64,000 nt of DNA from Pedobacter endophyticus (GCF_015679185.1 NZ_CP064939.1:4960001-5024000), one strand, 5' to 3'; positions 17,951 to 27,616 are shown, counted from the stretch's first letter. The notes: generated from the letters alone by a model not told the origin. A program made the numbers and translations.

Positions 17951-18307
17951 TTAATTGATCAGTCGATTTACTTTTTGATAAAGCTTGGTATAATCAAATG
18001 GCTTAAATATGATTGCATCTGCAAGGTTGGGAATCTTTATGGCTTGCGACTCAAGCATAGCGGTAATTAAAAGAACGGGGATGTGGCTGGTGCGCTTATC
18101 TCCTTTAATTTCGTTACAGATCATCCTCCCGTCGCCGTTATCCAACAAGATATCCATTACAATAAGGTCGGGCTGAAAAAGCTTTATGGCCAATCCGAGT
18201 TCATCGGAGTGACAAATGCTCGCCACATCAAAAGCCTGATCCTCTAACACGGCCTGAATGGCATCAGCATTGCTCCGATCGTCGTCCAAAACAAGAATTT
18301 TAGCCAT
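17951..18307 (-). CDS. Single-domain response regulator (receiver only)
   Basis: 118 residues from the ATG at 18307 (MAKILVLDDD); a longer frame from a TTG at 18331 adds eight residues with no support. The acidic pocket is DDD (8-10), the phospho-acceptor is Asp52 in LIVMDILLDNGDG, with the conserved Thr in LLITAM and Lys in IIFKPFDY. There is no output domain, so it likely works in a phosphorelay or by protein contact. The kinases at 14624 and 16560 are plausible partners by proximity. Confidence 0.9.
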   Translation of the reverse strand: MAKILVLDDDRSNADAIQAVLEDQAFDVASICHSDELGLAIKLFQPDLIVMDILLDNGDGRMICNEIKGDKRTSHIPVLLITAMLESQAIKIPNLADAIIFKPFDYTKLYQKVNRLIN

Positions 18308-18715
18308 ATTATTTTCTTTTTGATTAACCAATTTAAGCTACTGTTCTTAAATTCCGCTGCGGAGATGGGCAAGTATACCGGTTGCAATGCGGGTGTGGTT
18401 TTATGCCAATTATGGCCCCACATCTATTCGCATCAAATGTTCACTTCAAATATGACTAACGTCTTCTGGCTCCGAATGGTTTTAAACAGAACACAATTTA
18501 CTAATTAAAAATTATTTTAAAAAATTTGAATCATAATGGCGTGTTTTATTTATGTTTTAAGTAGTTAACGTTGTGCTTTACTGGCTAATACGCAAAGCCG
18601 TTTACGTAAAAACCACAACGGTTAATATGGTCATGGTTTCAAACTTAATAGTTAAGCAAGGCTGCTTTCCTGGCTCGCGGGTAAATATGAATGTGAACGG
18701 TTTTTCCCGGTTTTG
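18308..18715. other. Intergenic region, nothing recognised
   Basis: Sequence between the response regulator and the GH43 gene, low in GC. No gene with plausible composition, repeat or structured RNA was recognised; it presumably carries the response-regulator promoter. Confidence 0.5.
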
Positions 18716-19663
18716 CTATTTGTTGAGGTATCTGAAAGTGGTGCTGTCTATCTTTAAAGTTTCTTCGACGCCATTGCCTTTAGCAAATTTGGCTGCTATA
18801 ACTGCCGTTTTGCGCTGGCCCACCTTGGTATTTGACTCATGGGTGTGAAAAACATAATTGAGTTTCCCTTTTTTATCGGTAAAAAAATCGCCGTGGCCAG
18901 TGCCGTTCATTTGTGTTTGTATGCGGCTGAGCACAGGATTATTGGTGTACCTTTTCCACGGGCCATAAGGCGTTTTCCCTGTTGCGTAACCGACTGCGTA
19001 ATCAACATTGCGGTAATCGTTTGCCGAATAAAACAAATAATATAAGCCCTTTCTTTTTACCACTGTTGGGCCTTCGGTTACTCCCCAGCCGGTATGCTGG
19101 GTGTTTTCCCAGGGCTCGGCAGCATGAAGGCACTCTTTGGCTGTTTCTTCATTAATTGTAGTAAAATCGCTATTCAGTTCGGCAACGTATAAGCGATTTC
19201 CGTTAATCAGCCTAACATGATAAAGATAAATTTTATCGCCATCAAAAAACACAAATGGATCGATCATTTTAGTCGGTGCAGCAATCGATTTTTTTACCTT
19301 TTGAGTAAATGGCCCAAGCGGACTATCGCTTTCTGCAATGGCAATATTTTCATCAGCTACATAAGCCATGTAAAATTTGTTTTTATACACAAAAACCTGT
19401 GGCGCCCAAAATCCTTTATTGCCAAAGGCATCGCCCATTTTCAAGGCAAGCCCCTCGTCTTTCCAGTTTTTCAGGTCAGGAGATGAGAACACCTCAAAGC
19501 CGCCTCGCCCTTTGGTTTCACCTGTTCCGTATAAATAATAGGTTTTATGATGATAAAAAATTGTTGGGTCGGCCAATCGAATTGGCACAGCATTTTGAGC
19601 ACTGGCTTTTATAGCTAAAACAATGCTTAGAATGAATAGTATTTTTATTGCTTTTCTTACCAT
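18716..19663 (-). CDS. Secreted glycoside hydrolase family 43 protein
   Basis: 315 residues with a signal peptide (MVRKAIKILFILSIVLAIKA, cleavage near SA/Q). The five-bladed propeller fold of GH43 is indicated by the catalytic base Asp32 in RLADPTIFYH, the pKa-modulating Asp135 in TKMIDPFVFF and the acid Glu197 in WGVTEGPTVV, all in the expected order and spacing. Members act on arabinan, xylan or galactan side chains as arabinofuranosidases or xylosidases; the exact substrate cannot be read here. It is the third gene of a minus-strand set with a receptor-like protein and a GH2 enzyme. Confidence 0.9.
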   Translation of the reverse strand: MVRKAIKILFILSIVLAIKASAQNAVPIRLADPTIFYHHKTYYLYGTGETKGRGGFEVFSSPDLKNWKDEGLALKMGDAFGNKGFWAPQVFVYKNKFYMAYVADENIAIAESDSPLGPFTQKVKKSIAAPTKMIDPFVFFDGDKIYLYHVRLINGNRLYVAELNSDFTTINEETAKECLHAAEPWENTQHTGWGVTEGPTVVKRKGLYYLFYSANDYRNVDYAVGYATGKTPYGPWKRYTNNPVLSRIQTQMNGTGHGDFFTDKKGKLNYVFHTHESNTKVGQRKTAVIAAKFAKGNGVEETLKIDSTTFRYLNK

Positions 19664-19948
19664 GATGAAGATGTGTCACTTCCTTTTGCGTCGGTTTCCC
19701 TTGCCGTCGGTTTCCCTTGCTGTCGGTTTGAATTTGCCGTCGGTTTCAACCGACGGATATGAGTTTTAAATTAATTGCAAATCGCTATTCCTTTGCGGTC
19801 GCTATTCCTTTTGCGTCGGTTTCGATTTGCCGTCGGTTTCAACCGACGGATTCGAGTTTTAAATTAATTGCAAATCGCTATTCCTTTTGCGTCGGTTTGA
19901 ATTTGCCGTCAGTTTGAATTTGCCGTCGGTTTCAACCGACGGAATGAT
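19664..19948. repeat. Three 93-bp repeats, each with a perfect hairpin
   Basis: CCGTCGGTTTCAACCGACGG (9-bp stem, 2-nt loop) occurs at 19737-19756, 19830-19849 and 19923-19942, exactly 93 bp apart, joined by a shared linker (GAGTTTTAAATTAATTGC, AATCGCTATTCC). Extra half-sites GCGTCGGTTT and GCCGTCGGTTT lie between them. The array sits between the receptor-like gene and GH43. Confidence 0.9.
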
Positions 19949-22591
19949 TTAAGACCCAAATTTGCGCACCCTATAAATCAGCGAAAGCATAAAATAGCGA
20001 CCAAGTCGGTTCACCTGCCTATCCACAATAACGTTGTCGAAAACATCTCTCGAAATGCCCGAGTTTTGATCCAGCAAATCGAAACCCTCAATACGAATGG
20101 CGGCCATGTTATCTTTCATAAACCTGTATTCAGAATACAAACGAAGCAGCGTCGGGTTACGCACCGAACCGTTATCAAAGCCTGTGTTTATCTGCTTGCT
20201 AAAATCGTAGCCCAGGGTAAGATCTTTAAAAAAATAATTACGCCCTTCAATGCCGTACTCGAAACGGTTCGACTGCCGATCTGCGAAGGTATCTGTAGAG
20301 TAGTTGGTCAGGTTTTGCGAATAAGAGGTTTCTATTTCAAAGTTTACAATGTCTTTTAAATCGACCCTAAATTCGAGTTCCTGGCGCCACGATAAGTTTT
20401 TTGCTTTAATTCTGCTTCCGTCGGTAAACGAAATGTTATTGTTCATGCGCCCTGAGCCCGAATAACCCAGCGTAAACTTGCGGTCGGCAGAAAACGGCTT
20501 GCTGATGTCGTAATCCCCTTGCAGCGTATAAAAACCATCGGTATTGATATAACTCGTCAGCTGATTTACCGTTCCTGGTACACGATCTTTGGTAGTAACA
20601 ATCTTATTATTGGTACGCTGATAGCTAAAATTGGCGATGAACACTTTGCCTGCGCTCCAGTCGGCCTGTTTGTAATGCGCATTAATGCTGTTGATAAATT
20701 CAGGCTTCAGGTTTGGGTTTCCCGTTACCACGTTTTGCAAGTTTGAATTATCGGTTATGGGCTGTAGTTGTAAAAACCCCGGTTGGTTGTTGCGACCCCA
20801 ATAGTTTACATCGAGCGATTGCTGGTTAGAAAACTTGTACGAAAATCTGCCCGAAGGAATAAAATTAAACGTTCGATTAACCGTTTGCACGCCGGTGCTG
20901 AGGTTTTGCCCCCGCAGTAGGGCCGGTTGTGCGCTTAGCCCAAGGGTATAATTTAATTTTTCGCCAATGTACCTGTAGTTTACGCCGGCCTTGTTGGTGA
21001 TAAACTGATAATCGTAAATGTTGCTCAGGTTGGGATTAAAAACCTGGTTGCCACCGTTAACATCGTAAGTGTCTTTCGTATTATTTGTTGCCGAACGGTT
21101 CCAGCTGTAATTAAATTCCAAGAACGTTTTTCTCCATAGCGGCTCCATGTACGAAGCACCAACATTGAGGTAAAAATTTCGGTTATCCTGATTATTCAAC
21201 TGGTTTTGCAAAAGCGAATCGGTAGCGTTGGTATATTGGTTAATGTACTGGTTTAGCGCCTGCCTGTAACTTTCTCCGCTCGAGTAGTTGATGTTGCCCC
21301 ATGTGGTAAAGTTTCGACCTTTTTTAGCGAATTTATGGTTGTAAAATACGTTTGTACGCAAGTTGATGTTGTTGGCCGTATTGAGGCTGTTGCTCTCTCG
21401 CCGGGTTGATAAAGTATCTTGCGTAATTAACGAGGCGCTCGTGTTATCATCGTTATTTTTGTTGTAAGAAAAGTTCGGCGAAATTTTTAGGTAGTTCATC
21501 GTATCGATTTTATACTCAAAATTGCCTCCAAACCAGTGGTTATAACTGTCGCTTTTCGCATTGCCCCGGGCATCTTCCAGGCGGGTTATTGCATTCTGGT
21601 TGGCATCCTGTAAAAAGTTCTGCGTGTAGGTGCTGCTAATGGTGTTATTTTTGTTGTTGTTGAAATTGTAAGCCGCATCAGCAGAAATTTTAGTGTTAAA
21701 CTCGTTTTTATAGTTCAAGCCTACATCATTTCTGGTGGTAATGCCATCGCCGCCACCGCCACGCATATTTGCATTGGCAGCAGTTCCGTTAAACGAAATT
21801 TGCCGCTCGCCTTTTAAACTGTTGCCCCTGATGTTGGTGTTGTACCGATCGGCATTGCCCAGCCCGGCAGAGGCCCTGGCAAAGTAACCTTTCTTCTTGT
21901 CTTCCTCAATCGTGAGGTTTAGTATCTTTTCCGGCTCGCCCGATTTTATGCCGGTCAGTTTCGCCTGGTCGCCATAATCGTCTATAAACTGCAGGTTTTT
22001 TATAATTTCGGCAGGCAGGTTCTTAATCGCAGTAGCTACGTCGGTTCCAAAAAAGTCTTTACCATTAACGCGGATCTTGGTTACCGGTGTTCCCTGGCTG
22101 GTTACGTTACCGTCTTTATCAACCTTAATGCCTGGCAATTTTTTTAATACCTCATCAACAGCATCGCCATCTCGTACCGGAAACGCCTTGGCGTTAAAGC
22201 TCACGGTATCTTCGGTTACTTTAATTGGCGGCGTTCCCGAAATGGTAACCGCATCGAGCGTGTTCGATGAGGGTTTCAGTTTGATATCGGTAATATGAAG
22301 GGTGTTTCCTTTCGAGATGACGTATTGCTTGGTAAAAGTATCGTAGCCAATAAATGAAGCGGATAGGGTAAACGCTTTATACTTAACCTTTGTGAACGTA
22401 AATTTACCATCGTTATCGGCAGAGCTGCCTACGCTATCAGTGGCCGATTTGATCCTGACAACAGCACCGGGAAGAGGCAGGCCTGCCGTATCTAAAACCA
22501 CTCCGCTGACGACGGAATTTTGTGCGTTGCTGTTCCTGAAAATCCCCGCCAGAAGCAGCATCAGGAAAATCGATTTAGTAAAAGTGCCCAT
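19949..22591 (-). CDS. Outer-membrane beta-barrel protein with carboxypeptidase-regulatory-like and plug domains (TonB-receptor-like)
   Basis: 880 residues. A signal peptide (cleavage after SNAQ) is followed by a carboxypeptidase regulatory-like beta-sandwich (about 27-112, VVSGVVLDTAGLPLPGAVVR), a plug-like domain (about 120-220, VDEVLKKLPGIKVDKDGNVT and TKIRVNGKDFFGTD) and a long barrel rich in Asn, Tyr and aromatic girdle residues, ending RYFMLSLIYRVRKFGS. This is the Bacteroidota family of TonB-receptor-like proteins without an adjacent SusD; no SusD gene is seen. Likely role is uptake of a large or chelated substrate, unspecified. Neighbouring GH43 and GH2 genes suggest a glycan, but the link is by position only. 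Confidence 0.88.
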   Translation of the reverse strand: MGTFTKSIFLMLLLAGIFRNSNAQNSVVSGVVLDTAGLPLPGAVVRIKSATDSVGSSADNDGKFTFTKVKYKAFTLSASFIGYDTFTKQYVISKGNTLHITDIKLKPSSNTLDAVTISGTPPIKVTEDTVSFNAKAFPVRDGDAVDEVLKKLPGIKVDKDGNVTSQGTPVTKIRVNGKDFFGTDVATAIKNLPAEIIKNLQFIDDYGDQAKLTGIKSGEPEKILNLTIEEDKKKGYFARASAGLGNADRYNTNIRGNSLKGERQISFNGTAANANMRGGGGDGITTRNDVGLNYKNEFNTKISADAAYNFNNNKNNTISSTYTQNFLQDANQNAITRLEDARGNAKSDSYNHWFGGNFEYKIDTMNYLKISPNFSYNKNNDDNTSASLITQDTLSTRRESNSLNTANNINLRTNVFYNHKFAKKGRNFTTWGNINYSSGESYRQALNQYINQYTNATDSLLQNQLNNQDNRNFYLNVGASYMEPLWRKTFLEFNYSWNRSATNNTKDTYDVNGGNQVFNPNLSNIYDYQFITNKAGVNYRYIGEKLNYTLGLSAQPALLRGQNLSTGVQTVNRTFNFIPSGRFSYKFSNQQSLDVNYWGRNNQPGFLQLQPITDNSNLQNVVTGNPNLKPEFINSINAHYKQADWSAGKVFIANFSYQRTNNKIVTTKDRVPGTVNQLTSYINTDGFYTLQGDYDISKPFSADRKFTLGYSGSGRMNNNISFTDGSRIKAKNLSWRQELEFRVDLKDIVNFEIETSYSQNLTNYSTDTFADRQSNRFEYGIEGRNYFFKDLTLGYDFSKQINTGFDNGSVRNPTLLRLYSEYRFMKDNMAAIRIEGFDLLDQNSGISRDVFDNVIVDRQVNRLGRYFMLSLIYRVRKFGS

Positions 22592-23100
22592 AATTTATTG
22601 TGTGTGAGGCAAAAGTACGATCTTCAACTAGCAAGCCCGAAGACGTAATCATTTTTTTACGGTAAATTTTAGCTGGTGATCAACACTTGTTTTGTCATGC
22701 TGAGGAACGGCCTGTCCCGATTCTCGCTATGGTGTGAACACATCTTGAAAAGGGTGTTATAAAGTATAGAATGGTTGCAATGAGCACCAACCTTATATCG
22801 AGTTATCTATGAACGGTCGTCATTCTCAGAGATTAGTTTTAGAAAAAACAAAGGAGTGGAAGTTTTTCGTAAATACCATAAAAATCGTCCTTTCGCCGAA
22901 GCGCTCCGTAGGAGCGCCTTTGGAGGAGAAATTTTTGAACCTCGGATAGAGATTTAGCTATGCTGAGCACTTCGTGGTTCTCGGTTGTGCTCCAAATGAC
23001 GACCCTTCTTAGGAGCATTCTTCTAAAAAAGGACGTTACTTAATATTGATTTTTTTCCGAAAAATTAAAACTCAGGACGACAATGTTTTTTATTTTATCC
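22592..23100. other. Intergenic region with decayed dispersed repeats
   Basis: No gene supported. It contains a relic related to the 14294-14538 element (GTGTGAACACATCTTGAAA near 22732 and GAACGGTCGTCATTCTCA near 22813), the hairpin repeat at 22884-22932 and, at its end, ATTTTATCCTTA resembling the end of the 50291 element, abutting the GH2 stop codon. Confidence 0.75.
22884..22932. repeat. Dispersed hairpin repeat, copy 2
   Basis: Perfect GCGCTCC-GTA-GGAGCGC stem followed by GGAGGAGAAAT; related to 9871-9920. Confidence 0.8.
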
Positions 23101-25173
23101 TTACTGTGTGGTTAAATTCCATTTACACGAATCGCTGAGTCGACCACTTTTGGACCCTACATTGGCTTCGATATGGTTTTCGCCGGGCTGCAATACCACT
23201 TTCCACAGGTATTTTTTTAGTTCAGCATCGTATTCACGCCCTTTTATAACCTTGTTGTTTACTTTTAATGTCGGGTTGGGTTGATTGGTGTAAACAGCTA
23301 CTACGGTATTGGCATGGCTACGCTTCACTAATCTTCTATCTAACAAGTACAAAACAGGTTCATTCGTCCACTGCGTTTTGTAAAAGTAAAAGGCATCTTT
23401 TTTAGTTTTCCGGTCGTGAGTAATCAATCCTTTGTGGTTGATAAAAGGGCGATCGCCACGATCGACATTTTCCCACGAAAAATCGAAAGTATTCCAGATA
23501 ATTTTGCACCAGAGGCCGTTCATTTTTTTTAATCTTCGGTAAGTTTCCTCATGGTAAAGCCGCTGGTATTGTTCAGGGTAAAATTTGCCTGCGGTGGGGT
23601 CGGGCACTTTGGGGTTTTCTTCTTGCTGCGATATAGAACCTCCCGCACCATACTCACTAATACCCACTTTAAGGCTCGGAAACTTGCTTTTAATGCCATT
23701 GTACCAGGTCGTTAAATCGTCAAACTTACCGCCGTACCAACCATAATAACGGTTCCAGGCAACCAGGTCGGTAATAAAATGGCGCTCCTGCAGGGAAGTA
23801 TGATCTCCTTGTGTAGTGAGTCGATAAGGATCTAACAATTTGGCCTGCTTGTGCAGTTCGGCCAGATCATTTGCGGGAATATGCGATTCGTTTTGCATGC
23901 CCCAAAATAGAATAGAGGGGTGGTTGTACAGTTGTTTAACCATTTCACGCAATTGCTGGTGGGTATTTTCAATGTACGGCTGAAAGTTAAACCGGTAAGG
24001 GGGCGTAACAGGCACTTCTGCCCAAATTACAATCCCTGTCGTGTCGCCCGTTGCATACATCATTTCAGCCTGCGGGTAGTGCGCCAGGCGAAGCATGTTA
24101 GCACCAAGTTCGTTAATCAGATACATGTCGGTCTTGTGGTTTGCATCGCTCAATGCCGGGCCGAGTCCTTCCCATTCCTGATGCCTTGTTGTACCGTACA
24201 AATCGTATTTTTTTTCATTGAGATAAAATCCTTTATTGGCATCAACAAAAAAGCTTCGTATGCCCAAAGGCTGCGCAATTTCGTCGATAGTTTTTCCCTG
24301 CTCATCTTTCAGCAAAACTATAACACGATATAAATATGGATTTCGCTTCGCATCCCAAAATATTGGGTTATTAACGGTTAATTGTACCGAAACTGATTTT
24401 GTTTTTTCTGATAAGAGATTTTGGGCCATGCTTTTTGCCGAAGCTACAATATTCCCTTCCCTGTTTTTAATGATGGTTTCTACATTCGCTGAAGCTTCGC
24501 TGCCATCGTCGGCTTTGTAATTAACCAATGTTTTGATGTTTACCGTTGCACTTGCGCTACCTACGTTTGGCGTACTGATATAAACACCCGTAGAGGCATC
24601 ATCTAACGGAGAGATGCACAGGTTGGAGGTAGTAAAAAGTGTTACAGGTCTGTAAATACCACCGAAAGACGGATAGAGGTCACTATCATTTGGTGCAACA
24701 TCCATACGGAAGGCATTGCTAACACCTACTTTCAGCTCATTGTTGCCTTCGCGAAGGTGGTCGGTTAATTCGAAAATAAAAGCCGTGTACGATCCTTTAT
24801 GTTCGCCTATTAGCCTATTATTTACATAAACATCGGCCACTATAGCCGCGCCTTCGAAACGTAAAAAATAGCGTTTGCCTTTTTGCGGGCTTATTTTCAA
24901 ATTGGTTTTGTACCATCCCTGTCCTTTATACATTTCAAAACCTTTTTCCAGCACATCTTTGGCGTTCCAGGTGTGCGGTACGCTTACAGGCGTCCAATTT
25001 CGGGTTGCATATTTTGTTACACGGGGTGGAATTTCATTACCCAATAAAAAATCCCAATGGGTTAATAGTTGAACTTCTCTGTTTTTTAAAAAATCTTGCG
25101 AAGAAGCGGAAGTCACAGTAAACGCAAAAAACAAAAGTATATAGCCTCGCTTTTTAATAAATCTATTAATCAT
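23101..25173 (-). CDS. Secreted glycoside hydrolase family 2 (beta-galactosidase-like)
   Basis: 690 residues with an N-terminal signal or anchor (GYILLFFAFTVTSAS). The order is sugar-binding domain (about 30-185, VPHTWNAKD, GWYKTNL, RFEGAAIVADVYVN), immunoglobulin-like domain (about 190-305) and TIM barrel (306-600). Catalytic residues are Glu429 in FWGMQNES (acid/base, NE pair) and Glu507 in GISEYGAGG (nucleophile). It ends with a short beta domain. At 690 residues it is shorter than LacZ and matches the compact GH2 enzymes of Bacteroidota, which may be galactosidases, mannosidases or glucuronidases. Specificity is not readable. Confidence 0.92.
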   Translation of the reverse strand: MINRFIKKRGYILLFFAFTVTSASSQDFLKNREVQLLTHWDFLLGNEIPPRVTKYATRNWTPVSVPHTWNAKDVLEKGFEMYKGQGWYKTNLKISPQKGKRYFLRFEGAAIVADVYVNNRLIGEHKGSYTAFIFELTDHLREGNNELKVGVSNAFRMDVAPNDSDLYPSFGGIYRPVTLFTTSNLCISPLDDASTGVYISTPNVGSASATVNIKTLVNYKADDGSEASANVETIIKNREGNIVASAKSMAQNLLSEKTKSVSVQLTVNNPIFWDAKRNPYLYRVIVLLKDEQGKTIDEIAQPLGIRSFFVDANKGFYLNEKKYDLYGTTRHQEWEGLGPALSDANHKTDMYLINELGANMLRLAHYPQAEMMYATGDTTGIVIWAEVPVTPPYRFNFQPYIENTHQQLREMVKQLYNHPSILFWGMQNESHIPANDLAELHKQAKLLDPYRLTTQGDHTSLQERHFITDLVAWNRYYGWYGGKFDDLTTWYNGIKSKFPSLKVGISEYGAGGSISQQEENPKVPDPTAGKFYPEQYQRLYHEETYRRLKKMNGLWCKIIWNTFDFSWENVDRGDRPFINHKGLITHDRKTKKDAFYFYKTQWTNEPVLYLLDRRLVKRSHANTVVAVYTNQPNPTLKVNNKVIKGREYDAELKKYLWKVVLQPGENHIEANVGSKSGRLSDSCKWNLTTQ

Positions 25174-25788
25174 TTCTGTCTATTTAAACAGGGATGTGAA
25201 AAGCTAGAGAGAGATTTTAAGTTCTTGTCAAATTAAACGTGATGGTGGCCACGATAAAATCAGGAAGAGCTAAGTTAGCAAAATTATAGCGACGAAAAAG
25301 AATTAAAGTTGTTTCGTGTTTTTCGTACTTCCTTGGCGAATAATGCATAGTTTTTCCGTGGACATACGCAAAAATGGCCGCGGAAGAATAGAAATCACGC
25401 CCGTCTGATCCAAGGGGCAGCAATGCTTTAAGTTGAGGATTAAATCAAAAATATTGTCATCCTGAGCATTTCGACTACGCTCAATACAGGCTTAGTCGAA
25501 GGACAGCTGTTTTTTGTTTAATCCTATACAAAAGGTCTTCGTCTGAGTTTATTTTGAGCATTTCGAGTACGCTCAATACAAGCTCAAGTCGAAAGGCTCA
25601 AACGGACACCCGTCGAGCTTAACCAAATGACATTGGGCGGGCGTGGCAAATATAATACATGGTTTTTGCCGTTGGCATTCATAGAAAACAGAAAAAATTA
25701 GCAAAGAAAAGTTAAAAGCGACTTCCCTGGATGATGGGAGGTGGTTGACAAAATTGTTTGAAATTTATCAATTCTTCGAAATAGATAA
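25174..25788. other. Long intergenic region with dispersed repeats
   Basis: No gene is supported. 25448-25508 is an exact 61-bp inverted copy of 50456-50516, the right part of the longer MITE-like element; 25540-25610 holds another fragment of the same family (TTTTGAGCATTTCGAGTACG, AAGTCGAAAGGCTCAA). Confidence 0.8.
25448..25508 (-). repeat. 61-bp exact inverted copy of part of the 50291 element
   Basis: Reverse complement of 50456-50516 with no mismatch; includes CATCCTGAGCATTTCGACTA and ends GAAGGACAGCT. It shows the composite nature of the element family. Confidence 0.9.
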
Positions 25789-25816
25789 TTTGTTTAACAA
25801 ATGCGCATTAACTTTG
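25789..25816 (+). promoter_or_regulatory. Probable promoter of the alcohol dehydrogenase gene
   Basis: TTTG (25789-25792) and TAACTTTG (25809-25816) match the Bacteroidota -33 and -7 consensus, although the 16-bp spacing is slightly short. The start codon follows 23 bp later. Confidence 0.5.
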
Positions 25817-25839
25817 TTAGTATATAAATAAAAAGAATT

Positions 25840-26883
25840 ATGATAGCAACAAAAGGATATGCAGCTCAAACTGCCGGAACTGATCTTGCACCGTGGAGCT
25901 TCGAAAGGAGAGAAGTAGGACCTCACGATGTGCAGTTCGAAATACTTTTTTGTGGTGTTTGCCACTCAGACCTTCACCAAATTAAAAACGACTGGTTTCC
26001 GGGGATTTTTCCGATGGTTCCGGGGCACGAAATTGTTGGCCGTGTGGTTAAGGTTGGAGATCATGTTAAGAACTTTAAAGTAGGCGATTTGGCCGGTACC
26101 GGTTGTATGGTCGATTCTTGTCAGGTATGCGAAAACTGTAAGCAAGATTTGGAGCAATATTGCCTGGAGGGAAATACGCAAACTTACAACGACCGCGAAA
26201 GAGACGGAAAAAGCCCAACCTACGGTGGATATTCGAATCAAATTGTAGTGCGTGAAGAGTTTGTTTTAAAAATTAAAGAAGGAGTTGATTTAGCTGCTGC
26301 AGCGCCACTGCTTTGCGCAGGCATTACCACCTATTCGCCTTTGCGCCACTGGAAAGTTGGAAAAGGCCATAAACTGGCGGTACTGGGTTTAGGCGGATTA
26401 GGCCACATGGCAGTTAAGTTTGGTGTTGCATTTGGTGCAGATGTAACCGTATTAAGCACATCGCCGGGTAAAGAAGCTGATGCCAAAAAGCTTGGTGCTC
26501 ACCATTTTGTGGTTACTACCGACCCTGCTCAGATTAAGGCTGCCAGAGGTACCTTCGACTTTATTTTAGATACAGTTTCAGCAGAGCACGATTTTAACAT
26601 GTACCTTTCGTTGTTGCGAACCAATGGCGTACACATTTGCGTTGGCGTACCACCAAAACCAGCCGAAATAGCTGCATTTAGCTTACTTGGAGGCAGAAAA
26701 AGCCTTGCAGGATCGAACATTGGCGGCATTAAAGAAACGCAGGAAATGCTCGATTTCTGTGCTGAAAACAACATCGTGTCGGAAATTGAATTGATTGATA
26801 TCAAAGACATTCACAACGCTTACGAGCGTATGGAAAAAGGGGATGTTCGGTACCGATTTGTTATCGATATGGCTACATTGTAG
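25840..26883 (+). CDS. Zinc-dependent NAD(P) alcohol dehydrogenase (YahK/cinnamyl-alcohol type)
   Basis: 347-residue medium-chain dehydrogenase that interconverts alcohols or aldehydes in the cytosol. Catalytic zinc ligands are Cys41 (GVCHSDLH) and His63 (PGHEIVG), with the fourth-site Cys near LLCAGITTY; the structural zinc is held by Cys94, Cys97, Cys100 and Cys108 (CQVCENC...C). The Rossmann loop is GLGGLGHMAVKFG followed by LSTSPGK, a pattern seen in NADPH-dependent YahK-like aldehyde reductases. A detoxifying aldehyde reductase is likely; substrate is inferred from family. It has its own promoter and ends facing the DUF1543 gene. Confidence 0.92.
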   Translation: MIATKGYAAQTAGTDLAPWSFERREVGPHDVQFEILFCGVCHSDLHQIKNDWFPGIFPMVPGHEIVGRVVKVGDHVKNFKVGDLAGTGCMVDSCQVCENCKQDLEQYCLEGNTQTYNDRERDGKSPTYGGYSNQIVVREEFVLKIKEGVDLAAAAPLLCAGITTYSPLRHWKVGKGHKLAVLGLGGLGHMAVKFGVAFGADVTVLSTSPGKEADAKKLGAHHFVVTTDPAQIKAARGTFDFILDTVSAEHDFNMYLSLLRTNGVHICVGVPPKPAEIAAFSLLGGRKSLAGSNIGGIKETQEMLDFCAENNIVSEIELIDIKDIHNAYERMEKGDVRYRFVIDMATL

Positions 26884-26933
26884 TTGTTCAGCGTTACCAG
26901 GCAGCGATAAGTCAAGCGTAAAACTTCATATCG

Positions 26934-26998
26934 TTTGTCATCCTGAGTGGAGTCGAAGGGGCGGTTAATTGAGCTTCGACTCCGCTCAGCCTGACAAA
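26934..26998. terminator. Inverted-repeat hairpin between convergent genes
   Basis: TTTGTCATCCTGAGTGGAGT...CGAAG on the left pairs with CTTCGACTCCGCTCAGCCTG...ACAAA on the right. It is built from two opposing copies of the genome-wide TCCTTCGACTCCGCTCAGGA repeat, and its position between converging genes suggests use as a bidirectional terminator. There is no T run. Confidence 0.5.
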
Positions 26999-27043
26999 TC
27001 AGTATTAACATAACTGTAGATTTTTAAAAAATCAATGTGATCA

Positions 27044-27616
27044 CTACAGTTTATCCAATTTGAAATAACCCAAATGGATTTCATCTTCCGCTAAATCTGG
27101 CGAGTGGATAATCTCAACCTGATATTTTGCTTTCATTTCGGCACTCAGCACATCTTCAATTTTGTAAATATCATCTACATCAACTCCATATTTCTCGTCG
27201 ACGTGGGCGTTGGCTCCTTTGATCGAATTACTTTTGAAAAACACGCTTTTTTTGGCTTCCTGTACCGCCTGCGCCCTGTCGTTGTTTACCGAAAGCACAA
27301 TGTGGTGATGCTCAACCAGTTTATGACTTTGATAGCCGCCTAAATTGATAAAAAACAATTTTTTCAGATCGGGTGCTGCCGCCTCGTCTTTTGGTCTTAC
27401 TTTAATTTGAAATTCGCCCACCGTGTTCACCTCTCGCCAGCCATCAACATGGATGCTGTTCCCAGCCTCGGGCCAAAACGCTTTAATGTGAGGCACCAGC
27501 TCTTTCAGGGAGTGGGCTATGCCGAAAAAGTAATCATGTTGTTCAACGTTTCGCTGTGGTGCTTTCGATCCCAACAACAGCATATAAAGTTTTGGCATCG
27601 CGTTTAAATCAGCCAT
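27044..27616 (-). CDS. DUF1543 domain protein
   Basis: 190 residues of a family without known function. Family signatures are LYMLLLGSKAPQRNVEQHD, FFGIAHSLKELVPHIKAFWP, and LFFINLGGYQSHKLVEHHH followed by a second, similar half (DVDDIYKIEDVL), consistent with two related halves. The start at 27616 overlaps the upstream gene by 8 bp (ATGGCTGA), suggesting translational coupling; the Met at residue 7 (27598) is an alternative. No signal peptide or membrane segment is present, so it is cytosolic. It forms a unit with the DUF1810 gene. Confidence 0.8.
   Translation of the reverse strand: MADLNAMPKLYMLLLGSKAPQRNVEQHDYFFGIAHSLKELVPHIKAFWPEAGNSIHVDGWREVNTVGEFQIKVRPKDEAAAPDLKKLFFINLGGYQSHKLVEHHHIVLSVNNDRAQAVQEAKKSVFFKSNSIKGANAHVDEKYGVDVDDIYKIEDVLSAEMKAKYQVEIIHSPDLAEDEIHLGYFKLDKL

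Noticed and set aside
25217..25423. 68-residue minus-strand frame upstream of the GH2 gene
   Set aside because: No domain, no start context, and located in a promoter-like region with repeats.
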